Below, one piece after another: positions 54,101-64,000 of a stretch of DNA of 64,000 nt; the stretch's first letter is position 1; every line of letters starts with the position of its first letter. The notes below the pieces were generated by a model. It saw only the letters and a program-made list of their open reading frames with translations, was not told the origin of the DNA and ran no database searches. This DNA comes from Solanum dulcamara. Lineage: Eukaryota; Streptophyta; Magnoliopsida; Solanales; Solanaceae. Position numbers and translations under genes: made by a program. The stretch covers positions 83,233,757 to 83,297,756 of the forward strand of contig NC_077238.1 of NCBI RefSeq assembly GCF_947179165.1, read 5' to 3'.

Positions 54101-54219
54101 CCCTAGGTCGTTACGGACGCTACTATGGTAGAATCCAAGAAAATTTGACCCGAACCCCCGGCACCTAAAAAATTCGTGGGCTAACACAGACGAAAAACTT
54201 GCAAAATTGCCTAATTCCT

Positions 54220-54920
54220 ATTGCGTGGCCAATAAAATGCTCCTAAACCCCTCTAAAGTGCCGCCGAGGCTACTGTAGTCGTTCCTTAGTTCGTTAAGAT
54301 TCTAAGAAAATTCAACCCGAACCCCCGGCATGTTAAAAATCCGTGGTCTAACACACACGAAAAACTTGCAAAATTGCCTCCGCCAAGGCTACTAGAGTAG
54401 TTCCCTAGGTCGTTACGGACGCTACTATGGAAGAATTCAAGAAAATTCGACCCGAACCTTCGGTACCTAAAAAATACGTGGGCTAACACACACGTAAAAC
54501 TGGCAAAATCGCCTAATTCCTATTGTGTTGCCAATAAAATGCTCCTAAACCCCTCTAAAGCACCACCAGGGCTACTGGAGTCGTTCCCTAGGTTGTTACG
54601 GACGCAACTATGGAAGAATCCAAGAAAATTCGACCCGAATCTCCTGCACCTAAAAAATCTGTGGGCTAACATACACAAAAAACTGGGAAAATAGCCTAAT
54701 TCCTATTGCGTCGCCAATAAAATACTCCTAAACACCTCAAAAGCGCCACCGGGGCTACTAGAGTCATTCTCTAGGTCGTTATGGACGCTGCTATGGAAGA
54801 ATCCAAGAAAATTCGACCCGAATCTCCAGCAACTAAAAAATCTGTGGGTTAATACACATGAAAAACTGGCAAAATTGCCTAATCTTATTGCGTCGCCAAT
54901 AAAATACTCCTTAACCCCTC
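54220..54920. repeat. Second copy of the deletion-marked satellite block
   Basis: See marks at 54295-54384 (both deletions), 54686 (GGGAAAAT) and 54786 (CGCTGCTATGG). Outside this range the monomers at the same offset no longer match, which sets the limits. Confidence 0.82.
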
Positions 54921-57900
54921 AAAATCGCCGCTGGGGCTACTAGAGTCGTTACGTATGATACTATGGAAGAATCCAAAAAAATTAGACCTGGATCCCCGGC
55001 ACCCAAAAAATCCATGGGCACACATACACAAAAAACTGTCAAAATTGCCTTATTCCTATTTTGTCACCAATTCAATACTCCAAAACCCCTGTAAAGCGCT
55101 GCCGGGGCTACTGGAGTCGTTCCCTAGGTCTTTATGGATGCTACTATGGAAGAATCCAAAAAAATTCGACCCGAACCTCCGGCTCCTAAAAAATCCATAG
55201 GCTATCACCCACGAAAAACTGGCAAAATTGCCTAATTCCTATTGCATCGCCAATAAAATGCTTCTAAACCCCTCTAAAGCACCACCGGGGCTACTGGAGT
55301 CGTTATCTAGGTCGTTACAGACGCTACTATGGAAGAATCCAACAAAATTCGACCCGGACCCTCGGCACCTAAAAAATACGTGGGCTAACACACATGAAAA
55401 ACTGGCAAAATTGCCTAATTCCTATTGCGTCGCTAATAAAATACTTCTAAACCCTTCTAAAGCGCCGCCGAGTCTACTGGAGTCGTTTCTTAGGTCGTTA
55501 CGGAAGCTACTATGGAAGAATCCAATAAAATTCGATCCAAACCTCCGACACCTTAAAAATCCACGGGCTAACACACACGAAAAACTAGCAAAATTACCTA
55601 ATTTCTATTGCGTCGCCAATAAAATACTCCTAAACCCCTCTAAAGCGCCGCCAGGGCTATTGGAGTCATTCCCTAGGTCGTTACGGATGCTACTATGGAA
55701 GAATCCAAGAAAATCCGACTCGAACCTTCGGTACCGAAAAAATCCGTGGGCTAACACACACGTAAAACTGGCAAAATCACCAAATTACTATTGTGTTGCC
55801 AATAAAATGCCCCTAAACCCCTCTAAAGTGCCACCGGGGCTACTGGAGTCGTTCCCTAGGTCGTTACGGATGCTACTATGGAAGAATCCAAGAAAATTCG
55901 ACCCGAATCTCCGGCACCTAAAAAATATGTGGGCTAACACACGCGAAAAACTGGCAAAAAATTGCCTAATTCCTATTGCGTCGCCAATAAAATGCTCCTA
56001 AACCCTCTAAAGCGTCGCCGGGGTTACTCGAGTCATTCCCTAAGTCGTTACGTACGATACTATGGAAGAATCCAAGAAAATTTGACCTGGACCCCTGCAC
56101 CTAAAAGATCTGTGCGCTAACACACACGAAAAACTGGCAAAATCGCCTAATTCCTATTGCGTCGCCAATAAAATTATCCTAAACCCTTCTAAAGAACCAC
56201 TGGGGCTACTGAAGTCGTTCCCTAGATCGTTACGAATGCTACTATGGAAGAATCCAAGAAAATTCGACCCGGACCCCCGGCACCTAAAAAATTCGTGGGC
56301 TAACACACATGAAAAACTTGCAAAATTGCCTAATTGTATTGCGTCGCCAAGAAAATGCTACTAAACCCCTCTAAAGCATCGCCGAGGCAACTGGAGTCTT
56401 TACCTAGGTCGTTACGGACGCTACTATGGAAGAATCTAAGAAAATTCAACCCGGACCCCCAACACCTAAAATATCCGTGGGCTAACACACACGAAAAACT
56501 GGCAAAATCGCCTAATTTCTATTGCGTCGCCAATAAAATGCTCCTAAACCCTTCTAAAGCGCCGCTGGGGCCACTAGAGTCGTCCCTAGGTCGTTACGGA
56601 CGCTTCTATGGAAGAATCTAAGAAAATTCGACCCAGACCCCTGGCACCTAAAAAATCTGTGGGCTAACACACACGACAAACTGGCAAAATTGCCTAATTC
56701 CTATTGCATCGCCAATAAAATTCTCCTATACCCTCTAAAGCGTTGCCGTGGATACTAGAGTCATTCCCTAGGTCGTTACATATGATACTATGGAAGAATC
56801 CAAAAAAACTTTACCTGGACCCCCGGCTCCTAAAAAATCTGTGGGCTAACACACATGAAAAACTGGCAAAATTGCCTAATTCCTATTTTTTCACCAATAC
56901 AATACTCTAGCACCCCTGTAAAGCGCCGCCAGGGTTAGTGGAGTTGTCCCCAGGTCGTTACGGACGCTACTATGGTAGAATCCAAGAAAATTCAACCCAA
57001 ATCTCCGGCAACTAAAAAATCTATGGGCTAACACATTAATATTTGGCAAAATCACCAAATTCCTATTGCGTCGCCAATAAAATACTCCTAAACCCCTCAA
57101 AAGCTCCGTCGGGGCTACTGGACTCGTTCCCTAGGTCGTTAGGAACGCTACTATGGAAGAATCAAAGAAAATTCGACCAGGACCCCCGGCACCTAAAAAA
57201 TCCGTGGGCTAACACACACAAAAAACTAGCAAAATCACCTAATTCCAATTTCATTGCCAATAAAATGCTCCTAAACCCCTCTAAAGCGCCGCTGGGGCTA
57301 CTGGAGTCGTTCCCCAGGTCGTTACGGACGCTACTATGGCAGAATCCAAGAAAATTTGACCGGACCTCCTGCAACTAAAAATTTTGTGGGCTAACCCACA
57401 CGAAAAATTGGCAAAATCGCCTATTTCGTATTACATCGCCAATAAAATGCTTCTAAACCCCTCTAAAGCACCGACGGGGCTACTGGAGTCATTCCCTAGG
57501 TCGTTACAGATGCTACTATTGAAGAATCCAAGAAAATTAGACCCGAACCCCCAGCACCTAAAAAATCTGTGGGCTAACACACACAAAAAACTGACAAAAT
57601 CGCCTAATTTCCATTGCATTGCCAATAAAATGCTCCTAAACCCCTCTAAAGCACCGCCGGGGCAACTGGAGTCATTTCCTAGGTTGTTACGGACGCTGCT
57701 ATGGAACAATCCAAGAAAATTCGACCCGAATCTCCGGCACCTAAAAAATCCGTGGGTTAACACACATGAAAAACTGGCAAAAATTGCCTAATTTCTATTT
57801 CGTCACCAATAAAATGCTCCTAAACCCTCTAAAGCGCCGTCGGGGTTACTGCAGTTATTCCCTAGGTCGTTACGTACGATACTATGGAAGAATCCAAGAA

Positions 57901-60900
57901 AATTTGACCTGGACCCTCGGCTCCTAAAAAATCTGTGGGCTAACACACATGAAAAACTGGCAAAATCGCCTAATTCCTATTTTGTCATCAATACAATACT
58001 CCAGAACCCCTATAAAGCGCAACCAGGGTTACTGGAGTTGTCCCCAGGTCGTTACGAAAGCTACTATGGTAGAATCCAAGAAAATTCGACCCGAACTCCC
58101 GTCACCTAAAAATCCGTGGGCTAACACACACAAAAAGCAGGCAAAATCGCCTAATTCCTATTGCGTTGCCAATAAAATCCTCCTTAACCACTCTAAAGCA
58201 CCGCCGGAGCTACTAGAGTCGTTCCCCAGGTCGTTACAGACGCTACTATGGAAGAATCCAAGAAACTTTGACCCAGAACCCCAGCATTTAAAAAATTCGT
58301 AGGCTAACACACATTAAAAACTGGCAAAATTGCCTAATTTCTATTGCATCGCCAATAAAATACTCCTAAACCCCTCAAAAGCGCCACCGGGGCTACTGGA
58401 GTCGTTCTCTAGGTCGTTACAGACGCAACTATGGAAGAATCAAAGAAAATTTGACCTGTACCCCCGGCACCTAAAAACTCCATTGCTAACACATACGAAA
58501 AACTGGCAAAATCACCTAATTTCTATTTCGTTGCCAATAAAATGCTCCTAAACCTCTCTAAAGCGCCGCCGGGGCTACTTGAGTCGTTCCCTAGGTCGTT
58601 ACGGACTCTACTATTGAAGAATCCAAGAAAATTCGATTCGAACCCCCGACACCTAAAAATATTTGTGGGCTAACACACACAAAAAACTGGCAAAATCACC
58701 TAATTCCTACTGCGCCGCCAATAAAATTCTCCTAAACCCCCCTAAAGTGCTGCCGGGGCTATTGGATTCGTTCCCTAGGTCGCTACTAACGCTACTATGG
58801 AAGAATCCAAGAAAATTTGACCCAAACCCCCAGCACCTGAAAAATCCATGGGCTAACACATACGAAAAACTAGCAAAATCGCCTAATTCCTATTTCGTCG
58901 CCAATAAAATTATCCTAAACCCTTCTAAAGCACCATCGGGGCTACTAGAGTCGTTCCCTAGGTCATTACGAATGCTACTATGAAAGAATCCAAGAAAATT
59001 TGACTCGGACCCCCGGCACCTAAAAAATCCATGGGCTAACACACATGGAAAACGGGCAAAATCCCCTAATTCCTATTGCGTCGCCAATAAAATGCTCCTA
59101 AACCCCTCTATAGCACCTCCGGGGCTACTGGAGTCATTCCCTAGGTCGTTACAGACGCTACTATGGAAGAATCCAAGAAAATTTGATCCAGACCCCCGGC
59201 ACCTAAAATATCCGTGGCTAACACACACGAAAAAGTGGCAAAATTGCTTAATTCCTATTGCGCCGCCAATAAAATACTCCTAAACACCTCTAAAGCGCCG
59301 TCGGGGATACTAGAATCGTTCCCCAGGTCGTTACGGATGCTACTATAGAAGAATTCAAGAAAATTTGACCCGGACCCCCCTTCACCTAAAAAATCTGTGG
59401 GCTAACACACAAGATATACCGGCAAAATTGCCTAATTCCTATTGCGTCGCCAATAAAATGCTCCTAAACCCCTCTATAGAACCGTCAGGGCTACCGGAGT
59501 CGTTCCCCAGATCGTTACAGACGCTACTATGGAAGAATCCAAGAAAATTTGACTTGGACCCCCGGCACCTAAAAAATCCGTGGGCTAACACACACGAAAA
59601 ACCGGCAAAATCTCCTAATTCCTATTGCGTCGCCAATAAAATGCCCCTAAACCCCTCTATAGCACCGTCGGGGCTACTGGAGTCGTTCTCCAGGTCGTTA
59701 CGGACGCTACTATGGAAGAATCTAAGAAAATTTGACCCGCACCCCCGGCACCTAAAAAATCCGTGGGCTAACACAAATGAAAAACTGGCAAAATCGCCTA
59801 ATTCCTATTGCATCGCCAATAAAATGCTCCACACCCCTCTATAGCACCGCCGGGGCTACTAGAGTCTTTCCCCAGGTCGTTACGGACGCTACTATGGAAG
59901 AATCCAAGAAAATTCGACAAGGACCCCTGGCACGTAAAAAATCTGTGGGCTAACAGACACGAAAAACTAGAAAAATTACCTAATTCCTATTGCGTCTCTA
60001 ATAAAATGATCCTAAACCCCTCTAAAGCACCGCCGGGGCTACTGGAGCCGTTATCAGGTCGTTACGGACGCTACTATGGAAGAATCCAAGAAAATTCGAC
60101 CTAGACCCCCGGCACCTAAAATATCCGTGGGCTAACACACACGAAAAAGTGGCAAAATTGCCTAATTCCTATTGTGTCTCCAATAAAATGCTCCTATACC
60201 ACTCTAAAGCGCCGCCGGGGCTACTGGAGTCATTCCCCAGGTCGTTACGGATGCTACTATGGAAGAATCCAAGAAAATTTGACCCGAACCCCCGGCACCT
60301 AAAAAATCCGTGGGTTAACACACACAAAAAACTGGCAAAATCGCTTAATTCCTATTGCGTCGCCAATAAAATGCTCCTAAATCCCTCTATAGCGCCGCCG
60401 GGGCTACTGGAATCGTTTCCTAGGTCTTTACGGACGCTACTATGGAAGAATCCAAGAAAATTCGACCCGGACCCCTGACACCTAAAAAATCCGTGGGCTA
60501 ACACACACAAAAAACTTGGAAAATCGCCTAATTCCTTTTGCATCCTTAATAAAATGCTCCTATACCCCTCTAAAGCGCCACCGAAGCTACTAGAGTCGTT
60601 CCCCAGGTCATTACGGACGCTACTATGGAAGAATCCAAGAAAATGTGACCCAGACCCCCGGCATCTAAAAAATCTGTGGGCTAACATACACGAAAAACTG
60701 ACAAAATCTCCAAATACTATTGCGTCGCCAATAAAATGCTCCTAAACCCCTCTATAGCACCATCGGGGCTACTGGAGTCGTTCTCCAGGTCGTTACGGAT
60801 GCTACTATAGAAGAAATCAAAAATATTCGACCAGCACCCCCGGCACTTAAAAAATCCGTGGGCTAACACACACGAAAAACTAGCTAAATTGCTTAATTCC

Positions 60901-63900
60901 TATTGCGCCGCCAATAAAATGCTCCTAAACCCTTCTAAAGCGCCGCCGGGGCTACTAGAGTCGTTCCCCAGGTCGTTACGGACGCTACTATGGAAGAATC
61001 TAAGAAAATTCGACCCGGACCCCCGGCACCTAAAATATCCGTGGGCTAACACACACGAAAAACTGGCAAAATCGCCTAATTCCTATTGCGTCGCCAGTAA
61101 AATGCTCCTAAACCCCTCTATAGCGCCGCCGGGGATACTGGAGTCGTTCCCCAGGCCGTTACCGATGCTACTATATAAGAATCCAAGAAAATTTGACCCG
61201 AACCCCCGGCACCTAAAAATCTGTGGGCTAACACACACGAAAAACTGGCAAAATAGCATAATTCCTATTGCGTCGCCAATAAAATGCTCCTAAACCCCTC
61301 TAAAGCGCCGCCGGGGCTACTGGAGTCGTTCCATAGGTCGTTAAGGATGCTACTATTGATGAATCCAAAAAAATTTGACCCGGACCCCCGACACCTAAAA
61401 AATCCGTGGGCTAACACACACGAAAAACTGGCAAAATCGCCTAAATCCTATTGCGTCTCAAATAAAATGCTCCTAAACCCCTCTAAAGTACCGCTGGGGT
61501 GACTGGAGTCGTTCCCCAGGTCGTTACGGAAGCTACTATGGAAGAATCCAAGAAAATTCGACCCGGACCCCCGGCACATAAAAATTCCGTGGGCTAACAC
61601 ACACGAAAAGCTGGCAAAATCGCCTAATTCCTATTGTGTCGCCAATAAAATGCTCCTAAACCCCTCTATAGCGCCGCCGAGGCTACTAGAGTCGTTCCCC
61701 AGGTCGTTACGGATGCTACAAATGGAAGAATCCAAGAAATTTAGACACGGCCCCCCGACATCTAAAAAATCTGTGGGTTAACACACATGAAAAACTAGCA
61801 AAATCGCCTAATTCCTATTGCGTCGCCAATAAAATGCTCCTAAACCCCTCTATAGCGCCGCCGGGGCTACTGGAGTCGTTCCCCATGTCGTTATGGAAGC
61901 AACTATGGAAGAATCCAAGAAAATTCGACCCGGACCCTCAGCACCTAAAAAATCCGTGGGCTAACACACATGAAAAACTAGCAAAATCGCCTAATTCCTA
62001 TTGCGTCGCTAATAAAATTCTCCTAAACCCCTCTAAAGCTCCAATGGGGCTACTGTAGTCGTTCTCCAGGTTGTTACGAACGCTACAATAGAAGAATACA
62101 AGAAAATTTGACCCGGACCCCCGGCACCAAAAATATCTGTGGGCTAACACACACGAAAAACTGGCAAAATTGCCTAATTTCTATTGTGTTGCCAATAAAA
62201 TGCTCCTAAACCCTTCTAAAGCACCGTCAGGGCTACTGGAGTCGTTCCCCATGTCGTTACGGACGTTACTATGGATGAATTCAAGAAAATTTTACCCGAA
62301 CCCCCGGCACCTTAAAAATGCATTGGCTAACACACACGAAAAACCGCCGGGGCTACTGGAGTCATTACGTATGCTACTATAGAAGAATCTAGGAAAATTC
62401 GACCTGGACCCTCGACACCTAAAATATCCATGGGCTAACACACACGAAAAACTGGCAAAATTGCCTAATTCCTATTGCGTCGCCAATAAAATGCTCCTAA
62501 ACCACTCTAAAGCGCCGCTGGGGCTACTGGAGTCGTTCCCCAGGTAATTACAGAAGCTACTATGGAAGAATCCAAGAAAATTTGACCCGGACCCCTGGCA
62601 CCTTAAAAATCTGTGGGCTAACACAAACGAAGAACTGGCCATATCTCCTAATTCCTATTGCCTCGCAAATTCAATGCTCCCAAACCCCTCTATAGCGCCG
62701 CCGGGGCTACTGGAGTCGTTCCCCAAGTCGTTACAGACCCTACTATGGAAGAATCAGAGAAAATTCAACCCGTACCCCCGGCACCTAAAAAATCCGTGGG
62801 CTAGCACACACGAAAAACTGGCAAAATCTCCTAATTCCTATTGCGTCGCCAATAAAATACAACTAAACCCATCTATAGAAACGCCGGGGCTACTAGAGTC
62901 ATTCCCCAGATCGTTACTGACGCTACTATGGAAGAATGCAAGAAAATTCGACTCGGACCTTCGGCACCTTAAAAAATCCTTACGATAATACACACGAAAA
63001 ACTGGCAAAATTGCCTAATTCCTATTGCGTCTCCAATAAAATGCTCCTAAACCTCTCTATAGCACCGTCGGGGCTACTGGAGTCTTTCCCCAGGTCGTTA
63101 CGGACGCTACTATGGAAGAATGGAAGAAAATTCGACCCGTACCCCCGACACCTAAAATATCCGTGGGCTAACACACACGAAAAACTGGCAATTTAAGCTA
63201 ATTACTATTGCGTCTCTAATAAAATGCTCTTAAGACCCTCTAAAGCGCCACCGGGGCTACTAGAGTCGTTTCCCAGGTTGTTATGGACGCTACAATGGAA
63301 GAATCAAGAAAATTTCACCCGGACCCCCGTCACCTTAAAAATCTGAGGGCTATAACACATGAAAAACTGGCAAAATTGCCTAATTCCTATTGCGTCGCCA
63401 ATAAAATGCTCTTAAACCTCTCAAAAGTGCCGCCGGGGCTACTATAGTCATTCCCAGGTCGTTACGGACGCTACTATAGAAGAATCCAAGTAAATTTGAC
63501 CTGAACCCCCAGCACCTAAAAAATCCGTGGGCTAACACACACGAAAAACTGGCAAAATCGCCTAATTCCTATTGCGTCTGCAATAAAATGCTCCTAAACC
63601 CCTCTAATCGCCGACGGGGCTACTGGAGTCTTTTCCCCAGGTCATTACGGACGCTACTATTGAAGAATCCAATAAACTTTGACCCAGACCCCCGGCACCT
63701 AGAAAATCTGTGGGCTAACATACACGAAAAAACTGGCAAAATCTCCTAATTCCTATTGTGTCGCTAATAAAATGCTCCTAACCTCTCTATAGCGGCGCCG
63801 AGGCTACTGGAGTCGTTCCCCAGGTTGTTACGGACGCTACTATGGAAGAATGGAAGAAAATTTGACCCGTACCCCCGGCACCTAAAAAATCCGCGGGATA

Positions 63901-64000
63901 ACACACACGAAAAACTGGCAAAATCGCTTAATTCCTATTGCGTCGCCAATAAAATGCTCCTAAACCCCTCTATAGCGCCGCCGAGGCTACTGGAGTCGTT

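Larger units (their letters stand above)
39571..64000. repeat. Satellite zone C: main array of mostly 182-184 bp monomers, about 130 copies, open at right edge
   Basis: Head-to-tail monomers with landmarks CCTAATTCCTATTGCGTCGC, AATAAAATGCTCCTAAACCC, CTCTAAAGCGCCGCCGGGG, CTACTGGAGTCGTTCCC, AGGTCGTTACGGACGCTAC, ATGGAAGAATCCAAGAAAA, CCCCCGGCACCTAAAAAATC, CGTGGGCTAACACACACG. Spacing of ATGGAAGAAT-type landmarks at 59161-60440 is 182, 184, 183, 182, 182, 183 and 183. 183 bases are 61 codons, and one + frame lacks stops in the consensus (LLESFPRSLRTLLWKNPRKF; NPWANTHEKLAKLPNSYC), so repetitive reading frames up to 257 codons appear; indels and stops interrupt them randomly, which argues against coding. 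I recognise no known satellite family by sequence. Confidence 0.97.

Noticed and set aside
40770..63196. Many repetitive open reading frames on both strands in the satellite (LLESFPRSL / WANTHEKLAKLPNS type)
   Set aside because: They follow the monomer period exactly, start and stop at random indels, and exist only because 183 is a multiple of three. No evidence of selection, so not annotated as CDS.
39571..64000. CRISPR array or a centromere call
   Set aside because: Repeats have no unique spacers. A centromeric role cannot be stated from sequence alone: no CENH3 data and no known centromeric repeat recognised.
39571..64000. Subtelomeric satellite with telomere repeats
   Set aside because: I saw no TTTAGGG-type tracts in the window; location on the chromosome stays open.
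1..64000. tRNA or rRNA genes
   Set aside because: Only tRNA-like B boxes of SINEs were seen; no complete cloverleaf or rRNA sequence recognised by eye.

Overview
This is plant nuclear DNA, most likely from a Solanaceae species (potato, tomato, tobacco, pepper or relatives). The case rests on a spliced plant RCC1-family gene, SINE remnants resembling the solanaceous TS family, RTE-type LINE tails ending in GTT repeats, L1-type LINEs with a zf-RVT domain, a chromodomain Ty3/gypsy element and Ty1/copia remnants. Family names come from recalled similarity; no search was run.

Region 1 (about 1-35.7 kb) is the 3' part of one gene on the + strand. Fourteen exons between 1066 and 35329 join with GT-AG introns and fully compatible phases into 335 codons plus a stop. 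They encode RCC1 repeats, and the best match I recall is RUG3, a mitochondrial RCC1-like protein. The 5' exons lie upstream of the window. Only about 1 kb of the 34 kb is coding. The introns are packed with transposon debris: two cases of an L1 LINE inserted in another LINE with target-site duplications (TSDs), SINEs, MITEs, a solo LTR with a 5-bp TSD, copia fragments on the minus strand, an RTE LINE fused to a frameshifted chromovirus, and a foldback repeat.

Region 2 (about 35.9-64 kb, running off the right edge) is a head-to-tail satellite of about 180-184 bp monomers. It starts less than 0.6 kb after the gene's stop codon. Three zones follow one another: a decayed AT-rich zone A (35.9-38.9 kb, interrupted by a PIF/Harbinger-like MITE), a short CpG-rich zone B (38.9-39.57 kb), and a long zone C (39.57-64 kb, about 130 monomers of mostly 182-184 bp). 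Zone C contains a trimeric higher-order repeat (about 548 bp period, clearest at 45.8-47.4 kb), duplicated multi-monomer blocks at 50-55 kb, and a sequence variant confined to 59-64 kb. A 183-bp monomer is 61 codons and one + strand frame has no stop in the consensus, so long repetitive reading frames arise that should not be taken for genes.

The most interesting part is the satellite: its three-zone gradient next to an intact gene, a short box conserved across zones, and the local trimeric organisation. No tRNA, rRNA or CRISPR was seen.
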